Shown one piece after another: positions 1-11,275 of a stretch of DNA of 64,000 nucleotides; positions within the stretch are counted from its first letter, which is position 1, and the number at the start of each line of letters is the position of its first letter. The notes beneath the pieces were generated by a model that saw only the letters and a program-made list of their open reading frames with translations, was not told the origin of the DNA and did no database searches. The stretch covers positions 62,001 to 126,000 of the forward strand of contig LNAC01000376.1 in the NCBI GenBank assembly GCA_002007465.1, written 5' to 3'. This DNA comes from Ailurus styani (lineage: Eukaryota; Chordata; Mammalia; Carnivora; Ailuridae). Position numbers and translations under genes: made by a program.

Positions 1-423
1 AAAGTAAAGCTGAGAGAAGAAGATATGACCCAGTTTTTAAGTAACTGTGTGGATGAATTTACTGACCCAATTCTAATATAGTAGAACCCACTTGAAAGCT
101 GAAAGATAGTTTAGTGATAACAAAGGTGCATAACAATCTTAAAGAAGTAGTACCTCCTGGAAATCTGGAGGTTGGATTTGTGACCTTTCTGATCATGCTT
201 CATCTCAGTGGTTCTTTAGAGACTGGAGACCAGACTGGATACTCATGACTGATCCAATGGCAGAAGCTTACTCTTATTTAATTTTTCTCCAGTCGAGTGT
301 ACAGCGTTTGCTCTGGTAAATCATCGCTGAGTCTTGACTCTCTTCTTTTAAACTTCAGCCCGAGTTGATGGGAAAGCAAGAGATTGAGACACCATTTCTG
401 ACATCAAGAAGGGGATGAATACT
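1..423. other. Unassigned non-coding stretch
   Basis: No open reading frame, repeat family or RNA gene is recognised here. Composition is ordinary AT-rich mammalian intergenic or intronic DNA. Confidence 0.5.
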
Positions 424-572
424 GGGGCACCTGGGTGGCTCAGTCAGTTAAGCATCTGACTCTTGGTTTCGGCTCAGGTCATGATCTCACGGTCCTGAGA
501 TCAAACCCCAAGTCGGATTCCACACCCAGCAGGGAGTCTACTTAAGATTCTCAGTCTACTTAAGATTCCCAG
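424..572 (+). mobile_element. CAN-SINE, 3' truncated, with internal microduplication
   Basis: The tRNA-derived head begins 'ggggcacctgggtggctcag' and is followed by the 'ggctcaggtcatgatctcac' body. The CT-rich region and A-rich tail are missing. The element ends in two tandem copies of an 18-bp unit (537-554 and 555-572) that differ at one base. Confidence 0.9.
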
Positions 573-922
573 AACACGGGCCTGACACCTAGCACTCCAG
601 TGGCACATGGTGGGTTTTATGTATCTATTTGAAAATTGATCTCAGCAAATGGCTTCTTCCTTACCAGTAGCTATTTAACTTGAGAAGAAACTGACACAGT
701 TGAGCTTAACAACAGCCCAGTAATTGTGCAAGAAACTGCATCTTATGAGGATAGCAAACTGAAGTTCAAAACAGGGAACAAGGTGAGAATGGCTGGAGTA
801 ATACAAGGGCGTGTGAAATTTGCCTGATTTGGCTTGTCCACGTCTCCTCTAGGAAAATTATTTCATTGCGTTTATCCTACACAAATTGCCCAGTAGTGCT
901 CATTACTTCTGTTGGTACCGCA
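573..922. other. Unassigned non-coding stretch
   Basis: Nothing recognised between the truncated SINE and the MLT1-like LTR. Confidence 0.4.
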
Positions 923-1432
923 TGTGGTAGGCAGAATACTGGCCTCTCAAAGATGTATCCATCCTGATCCCTAGGACTTGGGAATATGTTAGGATATGTG
1001 GCAAGAGATAAGTAAGGTTGCAGGTGGAAGTAAGGTTTCCATTCATCTGACTTTAGGATAAAGAGATTATCCTGTATTATCGGGGCAGACCCAAGGTCAT
1101 CACAACTGCCTCTTACAGAAGTGGGAGGCAGAAGAGTCAGAAGCAGAGAGATGGCACCATGAGAAAGCACTGACTGGTCATTGCTGGCTTTAAAGGTGGA
1201 AGGTTACCACCAGTTAGGGAAGGTAGGTGATCTGTAGAATGTGGAAAAGGCAAGAAACTTGATTCTCCCCTGTGGGGCTCCAGAAGGAATGCAGCCCTGC
1301 CAAGACCTTGATTTTAGTCCACTGACACCCATTTTGGATTTGTGACCTCCAGACCTGAAAGAAAATAAATTCGTGTCGATTTAAACCACTGTTGGTGGTA
1401 ATTCGTTATAGCAGCAATTGAAAACTGATACA
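923..1432 (+). mobile_element. MaLR-type solo LTR (MLT1-like)
   Basis: The sequence starts 'tgtggtaggcagaatactgg' and ends 'gcagcaattgaaaactgataca', the familiar MLT1-class LTR termini, with an 'agaaaataaatt' polyadenylation region near 1362. It begins with TG and ends with CA and is about 510 bp long. No internal retroviral sequence lies next to it, so it reads as a solo LTR. It is old and diverged, and I see no clear target duplication. The subfamily is not certain. Confidence 0.75.
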
Positions 1433-3304
1433 TCATCTATGTGACAAATGTCATTTAGCATTCATTGTTCACTGAAACTCACATCCATGCATAAGGAGGA
1501 ATCTAAGGCCATTAGTTTCTACTCAATCCCCTCTTTTATTCATAGTGCAGCGTCTGCATTTTTGTCAAAGGCAATAGGGACACAATAGGACACTGAAGAA
1601 CCTTGGGGAGATAGGAACAAATATGCTTTTCTATTTTTCATTAGCTGATTAGATAAGGCCTCATACAATGTTTTATTTAAATCCTTCGCTAAATACAATC
1701 ACCTTCACCCCTTGGAGGATTTAGCCAGAGCAATTTGGCAAGTGATTATGTGAATTGAGAATTGATAAAAAAAAAAAAAAGGTCAGTGCTGAGCTCCTTT
1801 TACCTTGACCAGATTCAGTGTTGTTTCCACTTACTTCTTCTTCACCCTCTTTCATTCAGTTTCTTCTGTTAACTGCTGTCTGTATTCACTTCAAAAGAAC
1901 AAAGCACACGGTTTCATTCCACATTTCCCAGGCTGGCCCAGGAGGATCTGGTCCTAAGGTCAGCACGTTGAGGCAGTGACGAGAACGGGCTGTCCGGGCT
2001 GTCCGACTGTTGGTAGCTACGCTCCACCTCGGGGAAGGCCTTGACAGCTCTCCGACCCTGCCCTCCCCACCCCCCCCCTTGTGCTGCTGCCTGAACAAAA
2101 CATCACATCAGCGCTGTTTACCACAGGAAGCCGGCCAAGGAAGTCATAACAGGACAATAGACATACAATCTGATAACCTTGTTAGCTCCAATCAAAGCTC
2201 CTAACAAGTGGGAGAGGTTAGTGAAGTGGGATAAAACTAGCAGTATTTGGGTTTGTTGAAGTGGCTTTTCAGATTTTTTTCCCCTTGCTGAAGGAAAAAA
2301 AAGTAGCATTTCTTATCCCTTTATTTAAGATTAAAACCAGGCACAAGGACACTAAACAAAACAACATGTACAAGGCTAAGGTTAACTTTTAAAAGAATAC
2401 AAATTATAAACGGAGAGGGATCTACAAAGTTCGTAATTATCTTCTAATGGAAAATAACATAAAACTTTCTTTGTGTTGCCAGATCTCTGCAGAAGTGTAG
2501 TAAGTGTAGAATAACCTTCATGATCCAGAAAAAGTTAGGGCTATGAATTAATTTGTGTAAATGATAACCAGTAATGAACTCATTTCAGATAACAGGGCAA
2601 GGATGATCAAGGTCTTTGTATTTTCTGTTGTATTTACTTCACATTACAGGATACTGTTTCAACACACAGAGACCTGGCCAGGTTTGCTTTTGGCCTCTTA
2701 TTCCCTCCCTCATACCCACCTCGTGCTTCAGGGAACGTTCCAACCTTTAAAAATATAATTTTAATCCCACCATCATCTCCCTAGTTCTGCAATAGACATT
2801 AATGTACACTCCACAACTGTCTAAAATGTGGTGTCTTAAACAATGTTTTAGTCACCCTCCCCCCACCTTCAGTTCCCGAGTTCTTGCCATTTCCACGATC
2901 CCGCAGGAAATACCATGGACTCCGAGTCAGCACTTGGCACTGCTCAGGCCCCAGGACCTAGTTAATAGTCTCTGTGACTCAGTTTCTTCATCTGTAGCAA
3001 ATGACAAAGTCATAAATGGATTCAACAAGTGGGCCCTTGGACACAGTTGAGTGTGTCATTTTTATATCTGGTGTTATTTTAAGGTTAAAAATAGGTGGAA
3101 TGTGGTGGTTTGGCATGGCTCCTCCTGATGAATCTTTTGCTCTTGTGTTTCTTCGAAAGATTAATTCACTGCAGCTAAGTTCATACTGGCTTAGTACTCT
3201 GTATCTACGTAGGGGATTTTATTGTGAAAGTTTTGTTCAGCCATATATTACTGTTTTACTAAATGGAAGTCCAAGTAACGATTCAGAGAGAGAGAGAGAG
3301 AGAG

Positions 3305-3339
<35 letters not shown>

Positions 3340-4035
3340 GTATGTGAGTGCCCTTACCTGAAAAAAATCTTCTTCTATGGCATCTGGAATATTGTAGTGA
3401 TAAACAGAAATCACTTTCTTTTTCTTATTGCCCTTTATTTGTGAGGGATGATAAAGTGGCATTTCTCCAATTATGACTTGGAAGGTCTGAAAATAATAAA
3501 AAGGTCTGTGTTGCTTCCTCTCCATCTTGTATATGACTTAAATTGAAAAAAAACTCAGAAATGAATTTTGGAGAGGATAAAAATTGTTATTTTTACACAT
3601 ATGGTACATGTGTAGTTCCTCTTCACCAAGATGACTGAGAAAATAGAAAAAGCAGAATAAAAAGCAATGTATTTGCTATATATTTGGCAGCCACCTACAT
3701 AAAAAGGTGGTGTGTTGCAGGGTTTATCTAACAATTACATAAAACGATTGGGTCTTGGCAGCAAGAAGTTAAATATGGGTTTTCTGTTTCTTAGCTTTGA
3801 GTGTTTTCAGTTTAAAAATATTCCTTTACATAGAGTTCCAGGCAGCCTTTTAGTTATATGTCTATGAATACATTGTTTAAAAGGCTTCACTGCCCTAAAC
3901 ATTGTCACCACTGGTCTCTTCCAGTACCTTAAATTTCTAGCAATTTTATACCTTCGTACGAGGCCACTGAAAGATTGTTAGAGAATGCACAGTATTTGGA
4001 ATGGATAGGTAGGTCATCATTATTCAGCAACAAGT
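1433..4035. other. Mostly unassigned non-coding DNA
   Basis: No gene is recognised. It holds a 14-base A run near 1768, a GC-richer patch at about 1960-2080 with a repeated 'gggctgtcc', a weak MIR-like piece near 2930-3045 ('gtgactcagtttcttcatct') and the AG/TG microsatellite at 3285. Short open frames here lack any recognisable domain. Confidence 0.5.
3285..3336. repeat. Compound (AG)12(TG)14 microsatellite
   Basis: Pure AG dinucleotides at 3285-3308 switch directly to TG dinucleotides at 3309-3336. Short open frames on both strands here simply translate the repeat (alternating Arg-Glu, Cys-Val, Thr-His or Ser-Leu). Confidence 0.97.
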
Positions 4036-4053
4036 CTAGCATGAATTAATTTA

Positions 4054-4261
4054 TTTTTTTTTAAAGATTTTATTTATTTATTTGACAGAGAGAGAGAGAG
4101 AGAGAGAGAGATCACAAGTAGGCTGAGAGGCAGGCAGAGAGAGAGGAGGAAGCAGGCTCCCCACAGAGCAGAGAGCCCGATGTGGGCCTCGATCCCAGGA
4201 CCCTGAGATCATGACCTGAGCCGAAGGCAGAGGCTTTAACCCACTGAGCCACCCAGGCGCC
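4054..4261 (-). mobile_element. CAN-SINE, full length, young mustelid-type
   Basis: On the plus strand the order is T-rich tail, GA-rich stretch, 'gaggcaggcagagagagagg', 'gatcatgacctgagccgaag' and head 'gagccacccaggcgcc', so the element lies on the minus strand. An 18-bp perfect target duplication, ctagcatgaattaattta, flanks it at 4036-4053 and 4262-4279. Confidence 0.97.
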
Positions 4262-4589
4262 CTAGCATGAATTAATTTAAAAAGGTTTGGCATTTCTTGG
4301 GTTATTGATCTTCATGGAGTCTCAGACTTTGGATGGTAATTCAGATCTAGCCTTAGATCTGAAATTCAGATTCTAACCTTATTTTTGCATACCCAACTCA
4401 AGTGAAAGTTTGGTTTCATTGACAAGCATGCTTCTTGGCACTAAACTGAGTCTACCTATAATCACCAAATCATCTTTAGGAAAACAGTGAAGGGAAAAAT
4501 ACTGCTGTTGATGAGTATCTAAATTTATTCAGTGCCTCCATTTCTCTTTGGAACTCAAAATAACAAATGAAATTCAAAATACTGGATCA

Positions 4590-4700
4590 GAGGTGTTTGG
4601 CTGACTCAATCAGTAGAGCATGCAACTCTTGATCTCGGAGTCATGAGTTCAAGCCCGACAGTGGGTAGAGAGATGATTTAAATAAATAAAAACTTAAAAT
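4590..4700 (+). mobile_element. Old, short CAN-SINE (tRNA-Lys-like)
   Basis: The head 'gtttggctgactcaatcagt' is followed by 'gagttcaagcccgacagtgg' and 'aataaataaa', without the long CT-rich body. This matches the short, older class. A perfect 12-bp target duplication, aatactggatca, is at 4578-4589 and 4701-4712. Confidence 0.85.
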
Positions 4701-4712
4701 AATACTGGATCA

Positions 4713-5704
4713 TCCAAAGGTAAATACAACAACTATAAAACAAGAACATATACTATACCCAAAGACTAACCACTGCCTGAAGGAGGATAAGGCAATTAAG
4801 ATGTCCATGAGGTATTTTTCAATCCAGAGGCCAACTCTAAATAGTTCTAATGCTACACGTTCAAATGAGACAGTGTTTTATGTTCTAGTATGAAAATATT
4901 GACTCAGTTTAGCTAACTGATATGAAATGTGGAACTTGTGAAATTCAGGCATACTCTGGAAGTCCTTTTTTTTTTCTAAAAAGGGTTCTTACCTATAATC
5001 AAGGTGGCATGTAAACAATTAGCTTGAGTTTTTGAAATGTAAATAGGAGACCGTTTATTAGCTTGCTAATTGTTGGTCCCTTAGAACTTGGACCATAAAT
5101 TGATTTTTAGCCAAACTGGAGATATGCCAAAGAGTGATGTAATTGAGAATAAGAAGAGAATGTCTAGATCCACTGCTAGCTAAAGGCAGATGTGCTCAGT
5201 TGAATGGAGCACATATACATTTGGCCTTTCCTCTCTGAAATTCTAGCATTCCAGAAAAGTCAACTGAAACAGATTTCAAGACAGGGCTCACTTTTTGTTC
5301 ATCCTGTGTTTCCTACTATACCTAGCATACCACTGTGTCTGGGCTTAGTAGGGAAAGCTTGGCACCAAGTTGAACGATTGAGAAGGAATCAAGAGAAGTT
5401 TGTTTCTGAATGCCCTTTGAATGTTGTCAAGGGCATTTCTTCCCCAAACTGATTCATTTTGATCTTCAATAACTAATATTCCACATTGCATTTTCTGCAT
5501 CAAAACATTCAAATTGTATTGAAATGCCTTAAGATCAAATTAGATGTTTCTAGCATTGATAGGCATCACTTGCATTGGTCTTGGACTTAGTCATTTTTTA
5601 ATTAAAGAAGGAAATATTGTGTTGATTTTGCCTGACAGGTTATTTAAAATGGCAGCTCATGTTCTTAAATGAAAAATTATCTTGTGATGCAAGAAAACAA
5701 CTAT
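4713..5704. other. Unassigned non-coding stretch
   Basis: AT-rich sequence without recognised repeats. The 82-codon frame at 5204-5452 has no recognisable domain and no visible splice context. Confidence 0.45.
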
Positions 5705-5720
5705 AAAATACAGGAAGAAT

Positions 5721-5921
5721 AGGGCGCCTGGGTGGCTCAGTGAGTTAAAGCCTCTGCTTTCGGCTCAGGTCATGATCTCAGGGTCCTGGGATCGAGGCCC
5801 GCATCAGGCTCCCTGCTCAGCTGGGAGCCTGCTTCCTCCTCTCTCTCTGCCTGCCTCTCTGCCTACTTGTGATCTCTCTCCCTCTGTGAAATAAATAAAT
5901 CTTTAAAAAAAATAAAAAAAT
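5721..5921 (+). mobile_element. CAN-SINE, full length, young mustelid-type
   Basis: Head 'agggcgcctgggtggctcag', body 'ggctcaggtcatgatctcag', then 'ctgcctgcctctctgcctac' and an A-rich tail. A 16-bp perfect target duplication, aaaatacaggaagaat, is at 5705-5720 and 5922-5937. Confidence 0.97.
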
Positions 5922-5937
5922 AAAATACAGGAAGAAT

Positions 5938-7059
5938 GGATATTTTATATGGTTTTAAAATATGGTATCCACTAGTTTTATAATTAATGTAATTCACATA
6001 GTGCCAGGGGCTTATTAGAGAAGTCACATGAAATGGAGTGGTAGAATCTAACTCCTTCTATTCTAATGCTAACAAGAGAAGTCATATATTAGTGACTACC
6101 TCTCAGACAACAAACTTAGCCTTCTGACTACTGGAGTAGTAAAACTCCAAACTGAAATACCTTTACATTTGCAGCTGCTTTTGCTTGCCCATGGTTGCTC
6201 GGCTCCAACCCTAAATTTACAAACCGTGTGTGTGTGTATGTATGTATGTATGTGTGTTCCTCAACACACTAGTACCCTTGGGAAGCCTATAGTCTTTTAA
6301 ACTGAGATATTTTTGGTACAAATGACACTGTATCTTGATTGAATTTCAAATGCAATCTTTGTTCAGTTAAGAAATAATGAACCAGATTTATTTAGAGTCT
6401 CAGTTATGACCTTGCAAATAAGGTAGCTTTGGAAATGACACAAACTCTTCTAGGTTTGTATTTTACTTCCAAATGGCTTTGCCTATAATTCACAAATTGA
6501 TGTTAACAGCCCTTCGTAATTAAACAAATGACCCCACATCAAAACAACAACAGAAAGAAGAACCAAATATCCGTCAGGAAGCAGGGACTCTCTGGGCTTT
6601 GTCATCATAAATGACAGCCCTTTACACAGTGCCTTGCTGTGGTCAGCATCTTGGGTTCCCGATATGAGGATGAAGTTCATGTATGCAATGATGGTGCTCA
6701 AACCTCTTTGAGTATTCTGTAAATGCTAGAACGAGGTATTTGAATAAGAGACGTAAGACTGCAAAGAATCAGAATTTGGAAGTAGGAAGGAGCCTAAGTG
6801 GTTGTCTAATTCAATCTGTTAGTACGGGTTTCCTCCACAATCCTAGCTTTCCAGAGTTTTGGCTTGTGACCCAGAATAGAAAAGAAATGCATAACATACA
6901 TTATGATACTGTAAATACCAACTGAGGCATAAGTGGACCTGAGAGTTTCCATAAAACAGTACTTACTGTGTGCAAGGAATTCGGATACTTTCCCCTTTAC
7001 GTTCTATTTTATATCTGTTTTTAATTCACTGATGGGTTCAGACTTGTTAGCCGTCCTTG
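5938..7059. other. Unassigned non-coding stretch
   Basis: Contains a short TG/TATG microsatellite at 6226-6258. Otherwise no recognised repeats or exons. Confidence 0.45.
6226..6258. repeat. TG/TATG microsatellite
   Basis: A TG run followed by about four TATG units and a further short TG run. Confidence 0.85.
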
Positions 7060-7425
7060 CTACAAAAAGTATGGTTAGTGAACCAGCAGCTGCATCATCA
7101 CTTAGGAGTTTCTTTAAAAAATGCAGATTCTCAGGGCGCCTGTGGGGCTCGGTCAGTAAGCATCTGCCTTCAGCTCAGGTCATGATCCCAGTGTCCTAGG
7201 ATCGAGCCCCATATCGGGCTCCCTGCTCCGTGGTGAGTCTGCTTCTCCCTCTCCCTCTGCCTTTCCCCCGAGCTCATGCTCTCTCATGCTCGCTCTCTCA
7301 AATAAATAAATTATTTTAAAAAGAGAGAAATGCAGAGTCTCAGGCCTCAGCCCACTCTAGTGAATCAACAGGCACGTTTTAACAAGAGCCCCAGGTGATT
7401 CCCAGCACTTTAAATTTTGAGAAGA
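7060..7425 (+). mobile_element. MER20 (hAT-Charlie) remnant, split by a CAN-SINE
   Basis: Segments 7060-7133 ('agcagctgcatcatcactta', 'aaatgcagattctca') and 7343-7425 ('ttaacaagagccccaggtga', 'aaattttgagaag') together match the MER20 consensus order as I remember it. The SINE at 7134-7327 interrupts them. Confidence 0.7.
7134..7327 (+). mobile_element. CAN-SINE inserted in MER20
   Basis: Head 'gggcgcctgtggggctcggt', CT-rich middle and 'aaataaataaatt' tail. The flanking 15-bp duplication, aaatgcagattctca at 7119-7133 and 7328-7342, has one mismatch. Confidence 0.95.
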
Positions 7426-9008
7426 TTGTTCTACCTCACCCTTAAGGGCGGTCAAGCCTTTCTTTGAACCCTCTCACTGTGAGGTGTTTTTGTCCTCCTA
7501 GGTGCCACCTTTTATTTTCAAACAATTATGCTTTACAGAAATATCTTTGTTACGTTAAGTGGAAACTGGTACATAAAGTACCAACTTGGAGACCAGCATG
7601 GAAAGAGCATTTCGCAAATGATAAATCCTTGTCCTTTCCCACAGCAGGTCCACCCACTGGCACTAGTCTATCTTCTTGTGAAATTAATTTAAACTTCTTT
7701 GCACATGGCAGCCTCGCTGCTTAAAACAGAGGAATCTCTGGGACTCTTGATTTTTCTCTTATCCCATGCCAAACAGTCAACAGTCCTGATGAATTTACCT
7801 TCCAAATATTTCTCCAATTAAGGATTTCTCTAATTAGTATCCAATAATCCAAGGAGGAAGGCAGACTGGTCGATAAACATGGAAAGTCATGGCAGCAAAT
7901 TAAGCATTCACTATGTTCATTTAGTGAGACACTTAATCCACATTCTGAAAAAAAAGGACAATTCTCAACACATTCTATTAATAAAGACCTATTGTTTTGA
8001 CCTCCAGATACCCTCAAGCTCAAAAGCATGCCACCACCCAAAATACCCTAATATCTCCGGGTTCTTGTCAGACTAGTGCCCAACTCCCTGTCATCTGACT
8101 CATCCCTCTGGAAAATCTGGAATATCCTGCACATATTCAAAATGCAATGAATATTTATTTCTTAGCATGCTTTCCATTCAGCCCACCTGGAGCTGGATAA
8201 CTGTTCCCACTGTTCATTTCAGAGTGTGCCTCCCACTGTGTCAGCTGTTGAGTTGGAGAAACACCGCTCAATTATCCAGCTGTAACATAAAATGTAATTG
8301 AGAATCATCCCTGGACTGAGACATTTTCTCCTTTGAGACTCCACTGATTGAAGTTGGGCTACATACAAGTGTGAGTATAAACATATTTCCCATATCTTTT
8401 TGACATTCAGAATGGTTTATATTCTTAAGAATAGAAGAGGATTTGGTATTTAAGAGGATGTCACTGGTTGATAAGATAAAGTCATGAGAATAGTCTCCTC
8501 ATTCTTTGGGAAATATCTGGGATGCACGTTGAGGGGTAAGGGAGTAGTTAGGCCAGTTCTGTGATCCAGTTCCCTGGAAATGAAGTTTCCTTCTCAAAAT
8601 CAGTTCTTGCCATTACTTACTACTTTGCTGACATTGGGTCAAGGAAAAATGCTACAAAGCTTCTAAGCTTTAGAATCTCAGGCATGGGGCTGTCTCGTAA
8701 ACAGGAAGATAGAAGACAGAACATTTCCCAACGTTGTCCTCTGTGTGAGTTCTTGTTAACAATCCGGTGTAATAGAGCAGCCCTCTGTGTTACTGGGGAA
8801 AGGTTTGATGCTTCTGCAGTCCACGCCGAACATATAACTTTCTGCCCCCCATTGAGAATTGTTTTTACTGTTTTGCTTCATGCCTAACAAACTGATGTGA
8901 GTTGTACTGAGTAAAACAATACAACTAAACTCTTGTATCATTGGCACATAACCTATCAGATGACCTAATGTTAATGAGTTTTGTTGGGAGTGAAGGTGAA
9001 TAAACACT
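7426..9008. other. Unassigned non-coding stretch
   Basis: No repeat family recognised. Frames of 60-108 codons (for example 8561-8887 and 7721-8041) show no domain, signal peptide or codon bias and are not called as genes. Confidence 0.45.
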
Positions 9009-9382
9009 TTTTTAAAATGGCTTTAATGACATACCATAAATTCTCCCATTTAAGCTGTACAATTCAAAGGCTTCTAGTATATTCACAGAGTTGGTCCTGC
9101 ATCATCACAAGCCATTTTTGAACATTTTCATCACCCTGAAGAAAAATCCCACACCCTTTAGTAGTTTCCTACCATTTTCCCCATCCCTGCACCCCGCCCC
9201 CACTCCTGGGCAGGCACTAATCTACTTTTCATCCACATAGACTTGCTTGTTCTGAACATTTCATAAAAGTGGAATCGTACAACATGCAGTCTTTTGTGAC
9301 ATTGATTTCTTCTTTCATTTAGCATAGTATCTTCAAAGTTTACTCATTTATTGTAGCATGCATCACTACCTCATTGCTTTTA

Positions 9383-9579
9383 TTTTTTTTAAAGATTTTA
9401 TTTATTTATTTGACAGAGAGAGAGACAGCGAGAGAGGGAACACCAGCAGCAGGAGTGGGAGAGGGAGAAGCAGGCTTCCCTCTGAGCAGGGAGCCCGATG
9501 TGAGCTCGATCCCAGGACCCTGGGATCATGACCTGAGCCAAAGGCAGATGCTTAACGACTGAGCCACCCAGGCACCCCC
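9383..9579 (-). mobile_element. CAN-SINE inserted in old L1
   Basis: T-rich tail at the left, GA-rich middle, and head ending 'gagccacccaggcaccc'. A 14-bp perfect target duplication, cctcattgctttta, is at 9369-9382 and 9580-9593. Confidence 0.97.
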
Positions 9580-9759
9580 CCTCATTGCTTTTAATAGCTG
9601 AATACTATTCTGCTGTATGGTTACACCACATTTTGTTTATCTGTTCATTAGTTGGTGGACATTTCAGTAGTTTTCCACCCTTTGGCCATTACAAATAATC
9701 TTGTGTGTACACAGGCATTTGAAATTCCCTTCATTATACTTAGAAGTATGGATTATTCT

Positions 9760-9897
9760 AATTCCATGGATTGCATGGAGCACTGGGTGTTAGACGCAAA
9801 CAATGAATCATGGAACACTACATCAAAAACTAATGATGTACTATATGGTGACTAACATAACACCCAAATACAATTATAAAGATTTGGAAAGAAAAAA
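9760..9897 (+). mobile_element. Carnivoran L1 3' end, strongly 5'-truncated
   Basis: Contains 'ggagcactgggtgttagacg', 'caatgaatcatggaacacta' and 'ctatatggtgactaacataa', the typical 3' UTR of carnivoran L1, then an A-rich end. It sits inside the older opposite-strand L1. The exact left edge is uncertain by about 10 bp. Confidence 0.85.
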
Positions 9898-10129
9898 AAT
9901 TGATAGGTCATAATGGTAACTCTATGCATAAATGTTTGAGCATTGCCCAAACTGTTCTTCAAAGTGGCTGTACCACTTAAGGTACCCACCAACAATATAT
10001 GAGGGTTCCCTTTGTTCCACGTCCTCACCAGCATTTGGGATTATCTATTTTTTATGTGGTTTTGATTTGCATTTCCAAGGAAAAGCACTCTTAAAATATC
10101 TCTCATCCACACATAAAAAGTGAACGTTT

Positions 10130-10326
10130 GGGCACCTGGGTGACTCAGTGGGTTAAAGCCTCTGCTTTCGGCTCAGGTCATGATCTCAGGGTCCTGGGAT
10201 CGGGGCCCCGCATCAGGCTCCCTGCTCAGCGGGGAGCCTGCTTCCCCCTCTCTCTCTCTGCCTGCCTCTCTGCCTCCTTGTGATCTCTCTCCCTCTGTGA
10301 AATAAATAAATAAAATCTTTTTTAAA
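10130..10326 (+). mobile_element. CAN-SINE, full length, young mustelid-type
   Basis: Head 'gggcacctgggtgactcagt', 'ctctgctttcggctcaggtc' and 'gcctgcctctctgcctcctt', with A-rich tail. A 15-bp perfect target duplication, aaaaagtgaacgttt, is at 10115-10129 and 10327-10341. Confidence 0.97.
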
Positions 10327-10395
10327 AAAAAGTGAACGTTTCAGTTCAATTAATTTCTGAATAGACCATGCCTGGAGAGGCTGCTAAAATTAGCA

Positions 10396-10436
10396 AAAAA
10401 AAAAACAAAAAACAAAAAAAACAAAAAACAAAAAAT
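10396..10436. repeat. A-rich (CAAAAAA)n simple sequence
   Basis: Runs of five to eleven A separated by single C. It could be the degraded tail of a retrotransposed element, but no element body is visible upstream. Confidence 0.8.
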
Positions 10437-10518
10437 CTGATGAATCCCCTGTCTTTACAGGGGGAAATTTTCTTACATGAGAGATGATCTGGGTTTGGGA
10501 TTCAGAAATCATCATTTT

Positions 10519-10552
10519 TTTTTATTTATTCATTTGACACAGAGAGAGAGAC
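10519..10552 (-). mobile_element. Ultra-short (34 bp) CAN-SINE tail insertion
   Basis: Only the T-rich tail, 'tttatttattcatttgacac' and a short GA run are present, which is the 3'-most part of a CAN-SINE on the minus strand. A perfect 16-bp duplication, cagaaatcatcatttt, flanks it at 10503-10518 and 10553-10568. That makes this a genuine, extremely 5'-truncated insertion rather than decay of a longer one. Confidence 0.85.
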
Positions 10553-10659
10553 CAGAAATCATCATTTTAAATAATTAAATTCCCAGAGCTAGTTCCAGAC
10601 TTAGTCCTAAGCAATGATTCTGTCTTTATTAACATTAGAGGTGGTAAGAATGAGGGGAA

Positions 10660-10846
10660 GGGCACCTGGGTGGCTCAGTGGGTTAAAGCCTCTGCCTTCG
10701 GCTCAGGTCATGATCTCAGGGTCCTGGGATCGAGGCCCGCATCGGGCTCTCTGCTCAGCAGGGAGCCTGCTTCCTCCTCTCTCTCTCTGCCTACTTGCGA
10801 TCTCTCTATCTGTGTCAAATAAATAATAAATAAAATTTAAAAAAAA
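10660..10846 (+). mobile_element. CAN-SINE, full length, young mustelid-type
   Basis: Head 'gggcacctgggtggctcagt', 'cctctgccttcggctcaggt' and 'cctacttgcgatctctctat', with tail. A 14-bp perfect target duplication, aagaatgaggggaa, is at 10646-10659 and 10847-10860. Confidence 0.97.
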
Positions 10847-10865
10847 AAGAATGAGGGGAAAGTCA

Positions 10866-11275
10866 TCTTGTAGTCATGTGGCAAACTGTACAAATGACTC
10901 ATCTTCTCTGAGACTGAGTTTTCTCATCTACAAAATTAGGTTAATAATGCTACCTAACTCAGGGTGCCTGGGTGGCTTCATTGGTTGATTCTTGGTTTTG
11001 GCTCAAGTCATGGTCTTGGGGTCATGGGATTGAGCCCTGCATTGGGCTTCACGCTCAGCATGGTGTCTGCTTGAGATTCTTTCTCCCTCTCTTTCTGCCC
11101 CTCCTGCTCATGCTTGCTCTCTTTCTCTCTATAAAATAAATAAATAAATCTTTAAAAAAAATGATAGTACTACCTAACTCACACCATCATGTGAGGATTA
11201 CGTGAGATTTTTGTGCCATGTGAAATGCAGCACCTGACTGAACAGTTACTATAGTTGGCTACTATTAATGTACAG
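10866..11275 (+). mobile_element. MIR, split by a CAN-SINE
   Basis: 10866-10961 carries 'tctctgagactgagttttct' followed by 'catctacaaaattaggttaa', and 11171-11275 continues 'tgtgaggattacgtgagatt'. This is the order of the MIR core and 3' part. The break coincides with the SINE at 10962-11170. Confidence 0.7.
10962..11170 (+). mobile_element. CAN-SINE inserted in MIR
   Basis: Head 'gggtgcctgggtggcttcat', diverged body and 'aaataaataaataaatcttt' tail. The target duplication tacctaactca is at 10951-10961 and 11171-11181. Divergence suggests an older copy than its neighbours. Confidence 0.93.

Larger units (their letters stand above)
9009..10085 (-). mobile_element. Ancient L1 3' region, split by two younger insertions
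   Basis: Reads in reverse as the C-terminal ORF2 and 3' UTR of an L1M-type element: 'aagctgtacaattcaaaggc', 'gaacattttcatcaccctga', 'caccacattttgtttatctg', then 'ggttttgatttgcatttcca'. It is interrupted by a minus-strand CAN-SINE (9383-9579) and by a plus-strand carnivoran L1 tail (about 9760-9897). No frame is intact. Confidence 0.85.

Noticed and set aside
1987..2004. Tandem 'gggctgtcc' pair in a GC-rich patch, considered as a promoter element
   Set aside because: Two 9-mers alone give no support for a regulatory site.
3285..3336. Repeat array considered as CRISPR or satellite
   Set aside because: It is a simple dinucleotide microsatellite; no spaced direct repeats exist anywhere in the window.
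4590..4700. tRNA-like head considered as a tRNA gene
   Set aside because: It belongs to a SINE with A-rich tail and target duplication, as do all other tRNA-like heads here; no intact cloverleaf was found.
8561..8887. 108-codon plus-strand frame
   Set aside because: No domain, overlaps a minus-strand frame, and no promoter or splice features.
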